This document shows positions 1 to 7,944 of a DNA stretch of 64,000 nucleotides, one piece after another (the first letter of the stretch is position 1; each line of letters begins with the position of its first letter). The position numbers and the translations under genes are program-made. Where the stretch lies: positions 434,001 through 498,000 of the forward strand of contig CAWIXH010000001.1 in assembly GCA_963839995.1 (NCBI GenBank), in the 5' to 3' direction. Below the pieces are notes generated by a model that was not told the origin of the DNA, ran no database searches, and saw nothing but the letters and a program-made list of their open reading frames with translations. The DNA comes from CAWIUB01 sp963839995 (GTDB taxonomy: Bacteria > Actinomycetota > Actinomycetes > Mycobacteriales > Jatrophihabitantaceae).

Positions 1-68
1 ACCCGGCGGGCGATCAGCTGCGCGTACTGCGCGCCGTAGTCGACGACCAGCACCAGGTCCGGCTGCAC
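1..68 (-). CDS. guaA: GMP synthase, N-terminal fragment (cut by window edge)
   Basis: The first 22 codons of a minus-strand gene, starting at a GTG at 66-68, read VQPDLVLVVDYGAQYAQLIA followed by RRV. The DYGAQYAQLI-RR stretch is the hallmark opening of the glutamine amidotransferase domain of GMP synthase, which converts XMP to GMP. An in-frame TAG lies three codons upstream, so the GTG is the only reasonable start. The rest of the gene lies outside the window. It belongs with guaB and guaB3 further along the same strand. Confidence 0.85.
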   Translation of the reverse strand, partial: MQPDLVLVVDYGAQYAQLIARR

Positions 69-88
69 ATCGGCAGTCTACGGAAGCG

Positions 89-1021
89 TCACCGCCGCCA
101 CGGGTAACGCAGGCCGGTGAGCTCCTCGCTGACCTCCCACAGCCGCCGGGCGAGCGTCTCGTCCCGGGCCAGCGACGACATGCGCGCCGGGCCGATCGGC
201 CCGCGGCTTTGGCCGAAGTGCTGCGGCCCGACATAGCTGCCCGGCGCAGCGACAGTCGCGGCGTACACCGACGCGCGCGCGCCCACCGCCGCGGGCTGGG
301 TGAACGCCTTGACTAGGACGGGCCCGATGGTGCGTACGAGCGAATTCGCGCCGATGCCGTCCGGGTTGCGGACCAGTCCGGTCGACGCCAACCCGGGATG
401 CGCGGCGGTCGAGGTGAGAGCCAGGTCTCGCGCTGTGGCTCGGCGCTGCAGCTCGAGGGCGAACAACAGGTTGGCGAGCTTGGAGTTGGCGTATGCGTGG
501 CCGGGGCGGTATGGGCCGGTCGCATTCCCGTCGATGACATCGGCGCGTCCGTCGAAATGCGCGACCGAGGACACGGTCACCACCCGCGGCTGGGCTGCGC
601 GCAGCAACGCGGGCACCAGCAGCCCGGTGAGCGCGAAGTGGCCCAGGTGGTTGGTGCCGAACTGCCGCTCGAAGCCGTTGGCGGTGAACGATCGTCGGGG
701 CGGCGCTACGACGCCGGCGTTGTTCACCAGCAGGTCGAGCGGCTGGCCGTCCGCGCCCAGCGACACGGCGAAGTCGCGCACCGAGGCCATGTTGGCCAGA
801 TCCAGCTCGGCGACCTCGACATCGGCTCCCGGACGGGCAGCGCGGATGCGATCCGCGGCCTGCTTGCCACGCTCGACGTCGCGGCAGGCGAGCGTCACGC
901 GCGCACCGAGCGCCGCGAGCTGTTTGGCCGTCTGCCAGCCGATGCCGGAGTTGGCTCCGGTGACCACCGCGACGCGCCCGGCCAGGCTCGGCAACTGGTC
1001 GTCCTCCCGCCGGCCTCCCAT
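89..1021 (-). CDS. short-chain dehydrogenase/reductase (retinol dehydrogenase-like)
   Basis: About 310 residues of a classical Rossmann-fold SDR. The cofactor motif TGANSGIG lies at residues 21-28, NNAG at 100-103, catalytic serines at 151-152 and the YANSK (YxxxK) motif at 177-181. The long insertions resemble the retinol dehydrogenase/WW-oxidoreductase subgroup, so an NADP-dependent alcohol/ketone oxidoreductase of unknown substrate is likely. The ATG at 1019-1021 is preferred over an upstream ATG at 1072 because it leaves a 59-bp divergent gap to the corA-like gene. It is followed closely by guaA on the same strand, with only about 20 bp between them. Confidence 0.85.
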   Translation of the reverse strand: MGGRREDDQLPSLAGRVAVVTGANSGIGWQTAKQLAALGARVTLACRDVERGKQAADRIRAARPGADVEVAELDLANMASVRDFAVSLGADGQPLDLLVNNAGVVAPPRRSFTANGFERQFGTNHLGHFALTGLLVPALLRAAQPRVVTVSSVAHFDGRADVIDGNATGPYRPGHAYANSKLANLLFALELQRRATARDLALTSTAAHPGLASTGLVRNPDGIGANSLVRTIGPVLVKAFTQPAAVGARASVYAATVAAPGSYVGPQHFGQSRGPIGPARMSSLARDETLARRLWEVSEELTGLRYPWRR

Positions 1022-1080
1022 GTCTGACAAAGCTACCCGCCACCGCGTGAACTGCACGTCGTGCGGGCACACTGGTCCAC

Positions 1081-2070
1081 GTGACAGCGCACGACGTGCC
1101 GACCCGGGTGTGGCGCAACGGCACCCTCGAGGCCGAAGGGTTCCCGTTCGAGCAGATCTCGGACTACTTGGGGCAGGACGACTGCCTGGTCTGGGCCGAC
1201 CTCTGCGCTCCGCAGTCCGACCTGCTCCAGGCCCTCGCTGACGAGCTGAGCCTGGACCCGCTCGCGGTCGAGGACGCCGTCGAGCGCCGGGAGCGGCCCA
1301 AGGCCAGCAGGTACAAGACGCACACGTTCATTACCGCCTACGCCGTCGCGTTCGACCAGGGCTCCGCTGAACTGTCGGCTACCCAGGTGTCCGCATTCGT
1401 CGTACCGCGCGGGGTCTTCACGGTCCGGCAAAGCGAGGACTTCGACATCGTGCAGGTCGTCGAGCGGTGGGACGAGAACGCCGACCTGATCAAGTACGGC
1501 CCAAAGGCGCTCGTCTACGGTCTGCTCGACGTCCTGGTCGACGGTCACTTCGTCGCGATCGAGTCGCTGGACGACCAGATCGAGCAGATCGAGGACATCC
1601 TGTTCGAGGAGACCCGAACCACGACCCGCGAGGTCCAACGGCGATCGTTCACCCTGCGCAAGTCGCTCGTCGAGGCACGCCGGGTGATCCTGCCGATGCG
1701 CGAGGTCGTCAACACCGTCATGCACGGGCTCGCCGACGTGCCCGACTCGGTCGAGATGCAGCCCTACTTCGCCGACCTGTACGACCACGTGCTGCGGGCC
1801 GCCGAATGGACCGAGTCGCTGCGCGACATGATCACGACGATCTTCGAGACGAACCTCTCGCTGGCCGACTCGCGGCTGAACACGATCGTCAAGAAGCTTA
1901 CGGGATGGGCGGCGATCATCGCGGTACCCACCGCGATCACCGGCTTCTACGGCCAGAACGTGCCCTACCCCGGCTTCGGTACGCACTGGGGCTTCTGGGT
2001 CAGTACGATCGTGACGCTCGTCATCGCCGGCGGCCTCTACATGCTCTTCCGTCGCAAGGACTGGATCTAA
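1081..2070 (+). CDS. corA: CorA-family divalent cation channel with GQN loop
   Basis: The product is 329 residues, starting at a GTG. It has a long soluble N-terminal domain and ends with two transmembrane helices (about 275-290 and 304-322), the architecture of CorA Mg2+ channels. The loop between the helices normally reads GMN and forms the selectivity filter; here it reads YGQN at about 290-293. The rest of the tail, ending RRKDWI, fits the family. Transport of Mg2+ or a related divalent cation is inferred; the Met-to-Gln change makes the exact ion uncertain. The gene's last 15 coding bases form part of a 21-bp direct repeat. Confidence 0.8.
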   Translation: MTAHDVPTRVWRNGTLEAEGFPFEQISDYLGQDDCLVWADLCAPQSDLLQALADELSLDPLAVEDAVERRERPKASRYKTHTFITAYAVAFDQGSAELSATQVSAFVVPRGVFTVRQSEDFDIVQVVERWDENADLIKYGPKALVYGLLDVLVDGHFVAIESLDDQIEQIEDILFEETRTTTREVQRRSFTLRKSLVEARRVILPMREVVNTVMHGLADVPDSVEMQPYFADLYDHVLRAAEWTESLRDMITTIFETNLSLADSRLNTIVKKLTGWAAIIAVPTAITGFYGQNVPYPGFGTHWGFWVSTIVTLVIAGGLYMLFRRKDWI

Positions 2071-2076
2071 GCGTCG
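2056..2076. repeat. left copy of 21-bp direct repeat flanking the toxin-antitoxin cassette
   Basis: This copy covers the last codons and stop of the corA-like gene and a few bases beyond. Positions 2752-2772 repeat it with a single mismatch (T versus C at the seventh base). The two copies bracket 2077-2751, which contains the relE/phd-type genes and one intergenic mini-repeat. Such a 3'-end duplication resembles the attL/attR pair left by site-specific insertion, although no integrase is present. Confidence 0.6.
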
Positions 2077-2089
2077 CCCCGGAACCAGT

Positions 2090-2130
2090 TGTTCGACTGG
2101 CAACCCGTCGGAGTTTGCCCAGGGTCGAAC
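2090..2130. repeat. 41-nt intergenic mini-repeat, copy A
   Basis: A TGTTCGAC half-site is followed after exactly 25 nt by GGTCGAAC. The same arms and spacing occur at 5103-5143 and 20445-20485, each time between genes. The arms are inverted and could pair as a stem. Copies A and B are also alike between and beyond the arms (shared ACTG-CA and TCGG-GTGG patches). Confidence 0.55.
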
Positions 2131-2148
2131 CAGTCGGGGTGGACGTGA

Positions 2149-2415
2149 TTATCGGTAGACGTTGCTGCGGCGGTCGATGTGTAGGACCTCGATGCGATGT
2201 GCCACGTCGATAACGGCGTAGACGATTCGGTAGTCGCCACGCCGTGCCGAGCGCAGGCCAACCAGCTCGTCTCGCAGCGGTTTGCCGACCCGCTGCGGGT
2301 TTTCAGCCAGCGGACCGAGGAGGAATGCGACGCAGGCGGCGGCGATCTTCTCCGGCAGGCGTTGGAGATCGCGGGCTGCGCGTGCGGTGATCTGAACCCG
2401 GTACGGCTCGCTCAC
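2149..2415 (-). CDS. RelE/ParE-family toxin
   Basis: The product is 88 residues and opens YRVQITARAARDLQRLP. It later shows LVGLRSARRGDYRIVYAV and a C-terminal HRIEVLHIDRRSNVYR, the beta-sheet core and conserved Arg/His/Tyr pattern of RelE/YoeB ribosome-dependent mRNA interferases. The start overlaps the stop of the antitoxin gene by 4 nt (ATGA), which indicates translational coupling. Type II toxin function is inferred from family and partner. Confidence 0.9.
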   Translation of the reverse strand: MSEPYRVQITARAARDLQRLPEKIAAACVAFLLGPLAENPQRVGKPLRDELVGLRSARRGDYRIVYAVIDVAHRIEVLHIDRRSNVYR

Positions 2416-2681
2416 CCGAGCCCGTAGCGAGCCTTGATCTCGTCGTTGTCGATGAACCGGCCAGCCACGGCGTCGGCCTTGCCCTCTGCGATCGCCTGCA
2501 CCGCGCCGGGAGTGCCGAGGATCTCCAGGGTTTCCTCAAGAGAAGCCAGATCGTCCGCGGAAATCAGCACGGCGGCCGGGTGGCCGTGTCGGGTAATCGT
2601 GACTCGTTCGTGGGTGCGCTCGACATCGGCGACATACTCCGAGAGCCGGTTCCTGGCCTCCCCCAGTGGTACAGCGGTCAT
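2412..2681 (-). CDS. Phd/YefM-family antitoxin
   Basis: About 89 residues starting MTAVPLGEARNRLSEYV, the N-terminal DNA-binding fold of Phd/YefM antitoxins, with the typical ITRHGHPAAVLISADDL segment. The C-terminal half should be the flexible toxin-neutralising tail. The ATG at 2679-2681 is chosen over one 30 nt upstream because a TATAAT -10 box ends 7 nt before it, which suggests a leaderless transcript. It lies directly upstream of the RelE-type toxin in one operon. Confidence 0.9.
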   Translation of the reverse strand: MTAVPLGEARNRLSEYVADVERTHERVTITRHGHPAAVLISADDLASLEETLEILGTPGAVQAIAEGKADAVAGRFIDNDEIKARYGLG

Positions 2682-2688
2682 GCAAGCA

Positions 2689-2694
2689 ATTATA
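2689..2694 (-). promoter_or_regulatory. consensus -10 box (TATAAT) for the antitoxin-toxin operon
   Basis: A perfect TATAAT on the minus strand sits 7 nt before the antitoxin ATG, and no Shine-Dalgarno sequence intervenes. Transcription would begin at or next to the start codon, giving a leaderless message. An AT-rich hexamer stands out in this GC-rich DNA. Confidence 0.6.
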
Positions 2695-2751
2695 GCCAAA
2701 ACCCTAGGCAAACACCAGGGGCCGGTCGACAGCCATGGCCAGCAATTCGCG

Positions 2752-2772
2752 AAGGACCGGATCTAAGCGTCG
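2752..2772. repeat. right copy of 21-bp direct repeat flanking the toxin-antitoxin cassette
   Basis: It matches 2056-2076 at 20 of 21 positions and overlaps the stop codon end of the ABC permease gene. As a read-out of the corA 3' end it would encode K-D-R-I-stop instead of K-D-W-I-stop. Confidence 0.6.
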
Positions 2773-3683
2773 TGCCGGCGCACCGTGACAACGGCCAGGG
2801 CGACCAGGATCGCCGCCAGCAGCACGAACAGGCCAGCCTCGATGAACTGGAATGTCCAGTACCGGTTGGCGGGCTGGTAGGTCACGACGAACCGGTAGCC
2901 CAGGCTCGCCAGGCACTGCCGCGGGTTCCCGGCCGCGATGCATTGCGAGGGCAACCGCACCGCGCCGGAGACGACGTGGCCGTTGAACGCGAGGTTCTGG
3001 GTGAGCGTCCAGCCGCCGCCGGTTGGCACGGGCTGGTCGAACGGCACGTTCGCGACTCGCGCAGCCTGGTACTGCGGTCGCAGGTAGTTGACCACGACGA
3101 GGCGGACCGCAACATAACCGACGACCGTCACCGCGAGAGCGGGGAGCAGGCGTCGCAGCACGGCTCCGGCGGCAAGGCCGAGGCCGACCGCGAACAAGGA
3201 GTACGCGATCGGGACGACGCCCTGGATGTCGAACTTGGACGGGGTGAATCGGTCCTGGTACAGCGAGTTCGTCGTGCCCGACCACCAGGTTACGAGCGCG
3301 GCGATCGCGGCTCCCCACACCGTGGCGGCGAGCAGGACCAGAGCGATCTTCGACCTGAGCCAGTGACGCTTGCTGACACTCTGCGTCCAGACCAGGGTGT
3401 GCGTGCCGGCGTCGAGTTCGCGGCCGATCACGGTGGCGCCCCAGAACACCCCGAGCACGAGGGGCACGGCGACGCTCAGGTTGACCAGGTCGATGATCGC
3501 CCCGTAGCCCTGGAACAGGTTGAGGCTGTCGCAGGTGCCGTTCGCGCGGCAGGTACTCAGCGCGCTGCGATAGAGGTCGGCCATGTGCACGCCGGTGACC
3601 CACAGCGCGATCGCGAAGGCGGCCAGCGCGCCCGCTGCCACGGCACCCTGCAGGCGGTGCTGTCGCCAGAGCAACCACCTCAT
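2763..3683 (-). CDS. ABC-2 type transporter permease
   Basis: A 306-residue integral membrane protein with about six hydrophobic segments: residues about 14-33 near the N-terminus, then near 70-90, 115-135, 160-180, 185-200, and a C-terminal helix about 275-298. A large extracytoplasmic loop precedes the last helix. It has no ATPase motifs. Its start overlaps the stop of the adjacent ATPase gene by 4 nt, so the pair forms one exporter. With the GntR gene upstream this is the YtrA-type regulator/ABC arrangement, often tied to cell-envelope stress. The substrate is unknown. Confidence 0.8.
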   Translation of the reverse strand: MRWLLWRQHRLQGAVAAGALAAFAIALWVTGVHMADLYRSALSTCRANGTCDSLNLFQGYGAIIDLVNLSVAVPLVLGVFWGATVIGRELDAGTHTLVWTQSVSKRHWLRSKIALVLLAATVWGAAIAALVTWWSGTTNSLYQDRFTPSKFDIQGVVPIAYSLFAVGLGLAAGAVLRRLLPALAVTVVGYVAVRLVVVNYLRPQYQAARVANVPFDQPVPTGGGWTLTQNLAFNGHVVSGAVRLPSQCIAAGNPRQCLASLGYRFVVTYQPANRYWTFQFIEAGLFVLLAAILVALAVVTVRRHDA

Positions 3684-4573
3684 GCGGCACCGCCGGCTGC
3701 GACGAGTGTGGCGCGTGGCGTTCGGGTGTGGCCCATGTAGGCGAGCACGATCTCCTCCAGATCCAGCTCGTCGACCTGCCAGTTCGGGTCGTGCAGCGGC
3801 CCATCGAGCCGTACCCAGAGGCTGACCTGCCGCGTCGTCTGCTCGCGCCGAAGCACGGTGTGCTGCCGTTCGATCGCCGTGGTGTCACGTCCTGGCCCGG
3901 TGAGCAGCCGATGCGTCGCGAGTATCGAGTCCAGGTCGTCGGCGAGCACGGTGCGCGACGCGGCAAGCGCGATCACGTGGTCGCAGACCCGCTCCAGGTC
4001 GGTGACCAGGTGGCTGGAGAGCACGACGGTGAGATCCCCCTCTGCGACGGCCTCGGTCAGGACGGCGAGGAACTCGCGACGGGCCAACGGGTCCAGTGCC
4101 GCCACCGGCTCGTCCAGGAGCAACAGCCGGGGCCGTTTGCCCAGCGCCAAGGCGAGCGCGACCTGCGCACGCTGACCGCCGGACAGCGTGCCGACCGGCT
4201 GGTCCAACGGGATGCCGAGCGACCGGATGCGGTCGATGGTGACGGCGTTGTCCCACGTGTGGTTCAGATGCGCGCCCATGTCCAGGTGGTCGGCTGCGGT
4301 CCACCGCCGGTAGAGCGGTATCTCCTGGGCGAGGTAGCCGACCTGACGCAGGAACGCAGGTTCGTCTGTAGGCGTTTGCTCCAGTACCCGCGCTTCGCCG
4401 GCTGACGGTCGGCTAAGCCCGACGAGCAGCCGGAGCAGTGTGGTCTTGCCGGCTCCGTTGGCGCCGACCAGGCCGCAGATCCGGCCTTCCGGTAGCTGCA
4501 GAGTGCAGTCGCGCAACGCCCACTTCGCGCCGAATCGCTTGCCGAGTCCGGAGGTGCTCAGGGCGGCCGTCAT
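3680..4573 (-). CDS. ABC transporter ATP-binding protein
   Basis: The product is 297 residues with Walker A GANGAGKTT (about 37-45), signature LSGGQRAQ (about 139-146) and Walker B RLLLLDEPVAALD (about 159-171). A 70-residue C-terminal extension follows the nucleotide-binding fold. It lies between the GntR-type regulator (49 nt upstream) and the permease (4-nt overlap), all on the minus strand. It should power export by the neighbouring ABC-2 permease. Confidence 0.9.
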   Translation of the reverse strand: MTAALSTSGLGKRFGAKWALRDCTLQLPEGRICGLVGANGAGKTTLLRLLVGLSRPSAGEARVLEQTPTDEPAFLRQVGYLAQEIPLYRRWTAADHLDMGAHLNHTWDNAVTIDRIRSLGIPLDQPVGTLSGGQRAQVALALALGKRPRLLLLDEPVAALDPLARREFLAVLTEAVAEGDLTVVLSSHLVTDLERVCDHVIALAASRTVLADDLDSILATHRLLTGPGRDTTAIERQHTVLRREQTTRQVSLWVRLDGPLHDPNWQVDELDLEEIVLAYMGHTRTPRATLVAAGGAA

Positions 4574-4622
4574 GCGGGGCCCCCGCGCACAGGCGAGCGG
4601 TCGCGCTGTTCATTGCGGGTGC

Positions 4623-5015
4623 TCATGCCGTCGCCTCCATCGAGTCGGCCAGCAGTGTCGACTGCAGCAGGCTCTCCATCCCAGCCGGGTCGAGGCCGGC
4701 CTCCCGGGCATTGGCCACCCAGCGGGCGAGGCTGCGCGCCAGGGCCGCCTGGGTCGCCGGCGGCGGGCCGTCCGGGCGGCGCAGCGCGAACGTACCGATG
4801 CCCTGGCGCCCTTCGACCAGCCCCTCTCGTTCTAGCTCGCGGTAGGCCTTGAGCACCGTGTTCGGGTTGATCGCCAGATCGCCGACCACCTCCTTGACAG
4901 TCGGCAGCCGGTCGCCGGGACGCAATACGCCGGACAGCAGCGCCTGGCGGACCTGCTGCACGATCTGGACGTACGCGGGGACGCTCGAGTGCGTAGACAG
5001 GTGCAGCCGCAGCAT
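4623..5015 (-). CDS. GntR-family regulator, YtrA subfamily
   Basis: A 130-residue protein with an N-terminal winged helix (VPAYVQIVQQVRQALLSG, RPGDRLPTVKEV, NPNTVLKAYRELEREGLVE) and only a short C-terminal helical tail. This compact form is typical of YtrA-type GntR repressors that control adjacent ABC transporters. It heads the operon with the ATPase and permease genes. A 22-bp palindrome begins 15 nt upstream of its ATG and is the likely autoregulatory operator. Confidence 0.9.
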   Translation of the reverse strand: MLRLHLSTHSSVPAYVQIVQQVRQALLSGVLRPGDRLPTVKEVVGDLAINPNTVLKAYRELEREGLVEGRQGIGTFALRRPDGPPPATQAALARSLARWVANAREAGLDPAGMESLLQSTLLADSMEATA

Positions 5016-5029
5016 GGATCACTTCACCA

Positions 5030-5051
5030 GTTATCTAATCAGCTAGATAAC
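5030..5051. promoter_or_regulatory. probable YtrA-type operator, GTTATCTA-N6-TAGATAAC
   Basis: Perfect 8-bp inverted arms separated by 6 nt lie immediately upstream of the GntR gene start at 5015. The AT-rich sequence stands out from its GC-rich surroundings. Its position over the expected promoter and leader fits repression of the regulator-ABC operon by its own product. Confidence 0.65.
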
Positions 5052-5102
5052 CAGTAGATCTCGGCCACGCCGAAAGGTCAAGCAGTCCTGCCCATCCGAA
5101 CC

Positions 5103-5143
5103 TGTTCGACTGCCAGCGCCTTGGGACCGACCGAGGGTCGAAC
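5103..5143. repeat. 41-nt intergenic mini-repeat, copy B
   Basis: TGTTCGAC, 25 nt, then GGTCGAAC, with the same spacing as copies at 2090-2130 and 20445-20485. It lies between the GntR gene promoter and the guaB3 3' end. Confidence 0.55.
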
Positions 5144-5165
5144 AACTCGGCGTGGGCGGCGAGGA

Positions 5166-5219
5166 CTCACCGGCCAGCGGTGAGGCTCTGCTTCCGGTCC
5201 TCACCGGCCAGCGGTGAGG
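5166..5219. repeat. duplicated 20-nt hairpin at the guaB3 stop
   Basis: The same 20 bases (CTCACCGG-CCAG-CGGTGAGG pattern) occur at 5166-5185 and 5200-5219. Each copy folds on itself with 7-bp arms CTCACCG/CGGTGAG. The second copy contains the guaB3 stop codon and its last codons; the first lies just downstream. It may act as a transcription terminator or be a small local duplication. Confidence 0.5.
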
Positions 5220-6334
5220 ATCAACTCCGCCCGCTGGAACTCCTTGACTGAGGAGTAACCGCATTTGCCCATGACGCGGCGCACCGCGCCAAACAGGTTG
5301 CGCTCACCGCTTGGGTCGCTCGTCGGGCCGATCAGCACCTCGGCCAGCGAAGGCCGCTCATCGGGTTCGTAGCCCAGCGGGACGACGGCCGAGCGGGGCA
5401 CCCGCGGGTGGGACGCGGTCGGGTCCCAGTACCGCCCGTTGCCTGGTACTTCGGCCGCGACGGCCAGCGCCTCGCCGAGCATCACGGCGTCGGCCCCGCA
5501 GGCCAGCGCCTTGGCGATGTCGCCACCGGTCGACAGGTCGCCGTAGGCGATCAAATGCACATACCTCCCGCCCGTCTCGTCCAGGTAATCGCGCCGGGCG
5601 GCAGCGGCGTCGACGATGGCCGTCGCCATCGGGACGTCGATGCCCAGCGCCGCATGCGTCGTGGAGCCGACGTGCGCGCCGTAACCCACGATCACTCCGG
5701 CCGCGCCGGTGCGCATCAGGTGCAGGGCGGTCTGGTAGTTCGCGCATCCGCCGACGATGACCGGCACATCCAGGTCCGCAATGAACGTCTTCAGATTCAG
5801 TGCGCTGGACGCCGCCTTCGCCGACGCAACGTGCTCGGCCGAAATCACCGTCCCCTGGATCACGAGCAGATCCACTCCGACCGCTAGCACGTGCGGCGCC
5901 AATTCGACGGTGTGCTGGGGCGAGAGACGGACCGCCACGCGCGCGCCTGAATCGCGCAGTTCGCGGATCCGCTCCCGCAACAGGTCGGACGACACCGGCT
6001 GGGCGTACACCTGCTGGAGCTGCGCGGTGTCGCCGGCCGAGTCGCCGAGCGCCGACAGCCGCTTTTCGGCGTCGGCGTGCCGCGTCCAAAGACCCTCGCC
6101 GTCGAGCACAGCCAGCCCGCCGAGCCGCTCGATCTCGCACGCGGTGTGCGGCGAGACGACCGCATCGGATGGAGCAGCGACCAGCGGCAGGTCGAAGGTG
6201 TGCGCGTCGATCTGCCAGGAGGTCGACACGACCGCCGATCCCCGCGTCCGGCGGCTGGGCACCAGCGCGATCTCGTCGAGGTGGTAGCTACGGCGCGCGT
6301 CGCGGCCCAGCCCGATCTCCACGGTCTCCGGCAT
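5201..6334 (-). CDS. guaB3: GuaB3-family IMP dehydrogenase-related protein
   Basis: A 377-residue TIM-barrel protein opening with VEIGLGRDARRSYHLDEIALVPS, the signature start of the actinobacterial GuaB3 family. It lacks the CBS pair of true IMP dehydrogenase. Barrel motifs such as VPVIVGGC, GAAGVIVGYG and GGDIAKALACGADAVMLG are present. Family members related to GMP reductase/IMPDH take part in purine nucleotide interconversion. In many actinobacteria it sits directly after guaB, but here guaB is 8.5 kb away (14791-16302) with two amino acid transporters between them. Confidence 0.9.
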   Translation of the reverse strand: MPETVEIGLGRDARRSYHLDEIALVPSRRTRGSAVVSTSWQIDAHTFDLPLVAAPSDAVVSPHTACEIERLGGLAVLDGEGLWTRHADAEKRLSALGDSAGDTAQLQQVYAQPVSSDLLRERIRELRDSGARVAVRLSPQHTVELAPHVLAVGVDLLVIQGTVISAEHVASAKAASSALNLKTFIADLDVPVIVGGCANYQTALHLMRTGAAGVIVGYGAHVGSTTHAALGIDVPMATAIVDAAAARRDYLDETGGRYVHLIAYGDLSTGGDIAKALACGADAVMLGEALAVAAEVPGNGRYWDPTASHPRVPRSAVVPLGYEPDERPSLAEVLIGPTSDPSGERNLFGAVRRVMGKCGYSSVKEFQRAELILTAGR

Positions 6335-6370
6335 GGCGCCGAGTCTGCCCTAGCGAACGAGGCCGGGGTG

Positions 6371-7117
6371 TCAACCGCCCAGATAGGCGCGGGTTACCGA
6401 GTCGTCCGCGAGCAGGTCGGCGGCCGCTCCCTCGCTGTTCAGGTTCCCCGACTCGAGCACGTAGCCGTAGTCGGCGATCTCGAGCGCGGCGAGTGCGTTC
6501 TGCTCGACCAGCAGCACGGTGACGCCCTGGTCACGAATCTGCTCGATCGTGTGGAAGATCAGATCCACGAGCACCGGGGCAAGGCCCATCGACGGCTCGT
6601 CGAGCAGCAGCAGCTTCGGTTTGCCCAGCAGCGCCCGCCCGACCGCGAGCATCTGCTGCTCGCCACCGGAGAGGGTGCCGGCCTTCTGCCATAGCCGCTC
6701 GCGCAATACCGGGAACAGCTCAAGTACCCGCTCCCGATCGGCCAGGATGCCCTCGGGGTCGGTGCGCAGGAATGCGCCGAGGTCGAGGTTCTCTGACACG
6801 GTCATTCGCGGGAAGATGCGCCGGCCCTCTGGGGAATGGCAGATGCCCCGCTTGACGACCTGATGACCGTGCAAGCCGTTGATCCTTCGTCCCTCGAAGC
6901 GCATCTCGCCCCCCCGTGGCCGCAGCAGCCCCGAGATGGTGCGCAACGTCGTGGATTTCCCAGCGCCGTTTGCGCCGATCAACGTGACGATCTCGCCCTC
7001 GTACACATCGAGGTTCAGACCCTTGACCGCGGCAATGTTGCCGTAGCTGACCTGCAGCTCGTGCAGCGTGAGCAGCGGCTGGGCGCCATTGCCGCGGTGC
7101 GCGGGGACGGCGGTCAT
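6371..7117 (-). CDS. livF: branched-chain amino acid ABC transporter ATPase (LivF)
   Basis: About 248 residues with Walker A GANGAGKST, signature LSGGEQQMLAVGRALL and Walker B KLLLLDEPSMGLAP, the typical LivF sequence. The ATG at 7115-7117 overlaps the livG stop by 4 nt; a longer in-frame extension to 7213 would lie inside livG and is unlikely. It is the last gene of the livJ-H-M-G-F cluster and supplies one of the two ATPase subunits of the uptake complex at the inner face of the membrane. Confidence 0.93.
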   Translation of the reverse strand: MTAVPAHRGNGAQPLLTLHELQVSYGNIAAVKGLNLDVYEGEIVTLIGANGAGKSTTLRTISGLLRPRGGEMRFEGRRINGLHGHQVVKRGICHSPEGRRIFPRMTVSENLDLGAFLRTDPEGILADRERVLELFPVLRERLWQKAGTLSGGEQQMLAVGRALLGKPKLLLLDEPSMGLAPVLVDLIFHTIEQIRDQGVTVLLVEQNALAALEIADYGYVLESGNLNSEGAAADLLADDSVTRAYLGG

Positions 7118-7944
7118 TTGCGCCCACCCTCGCGCGTTCCGGTCGTGCCAAGATACGCCTCGACCACGCGTTCGTTGGCGCGGATGTCGTCCGGACCGCC
7201 CTCGGCGATGCACTCGCCCCGGTCGAGCACGGTGATGCGTTCGCTGACCCGCATCACGACGCTCATGTCGTGCTCGATGAGCAGCACCGACACGCCCTTC
7301 TCGTCGCGCACGCGGTGCACGAAATCGACGAACTGCGCCGACTCCTGCGGGTTCATGCCCGCTGTCGGCTCGTCGAGAAGCAGCACCCTAGGTTTGAGTG
7401 CCAGCGCGCGGGCCACCTCGAGGCGGCGCTGGTCGCCATAGGAGAGATTGCGCGCGTACTCGTTGCGCACATTGCCGATGCCGACGAAGTCCAACAGGTC
7501 GCGCGACGTGTCGTGGGCCCGATGCTCCTCGCGGCGCTGCCACGGCGTCCGGAACACCGTGCTGGTGATGCCTGAGCGCAGGTGCGAATGCATCGCCACC
7601 ATGACGTTCTCTTCGGCGGTCATCAGGTTGAACAGCCGGATGTTCTGGAACGTGCGGGCCAGGCCCAGCGAGGCGATCTTGTGCGGTTTCATGCCAGTAA
7701 CATCCCGATCGCCGAGATATACCCGCCCGGCTGTCGGGCGATAGAGGCCGGTGAGGACGTTGAAGAACGTGGTCTTGCCAGCACCGTTCGGGCCGATGAG
7801 GCTAACGATGCCGCCCTCCGGCACGTTGAAGGTGACGTCGTTGACGGCGACCAGACCACCGAAGGCAATGACGATCTCGTCGGCATGCAGCGCGTCGGCC
7901 GTTGCCGGGGCCTCGGCACGCTGCTCGATCGGCGCCGCGGTCAT
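7114..7944 (-). CDS. livG: branched-chain amino acid ABC transporter ATPase (LivG)
   Basis: The product is 276 residues with Walker A GPNGAGKTTFFN, the LivG-type signature LSYGDQRRLEVARAL and Walker B LLLDEPTAGMNP. The stretch ARTFQNIRLFNLMTAEENV is characteristic of LivG. It overlaps livM upstream and livF downstream by 4 nt each, indicating a tightly coupled operon. Confidence 0.93.
   Translation of the reverse strand: MTAAPIEQRAEAPATADALHADEIVIAFGGLVAVNDVTFNVPEGGIVSLIGPNGAGKTTFFNVLTGLYRPTAGRVYLGDRDVTGMKPHKIASLGLARTFQNIRLFNLMTAEENVMVAMHSHLRSGITSTVFRTPWQRREEHRAHDTSRDLLDFVGIGNVRNEYARNLSYGDQRRLEVARALALKPRVLLLDEPTAGMNPQESAQFVDFVHRVRDEKGVSVLLIEHDMSVVMRVSERITVLDRGECIAEGGPDDIRANERVVEAYLGTTGTREGGRK

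Noticed and set aside
78..1241. Long open frames on both strands overlapping the SDR gene
   Set aside because: Their translations are Arg/Ala/Pro-rich with no motifs; they are shadows of the SDR caused by high GC.
2090..2130. GTTCGAC/GTCGAAC arms as an SOS (LexA) box
   Set aside because: The half-sites are 25 nt apart and oriented the wrong way for a LexA site, and no SOS gene is adjacent.
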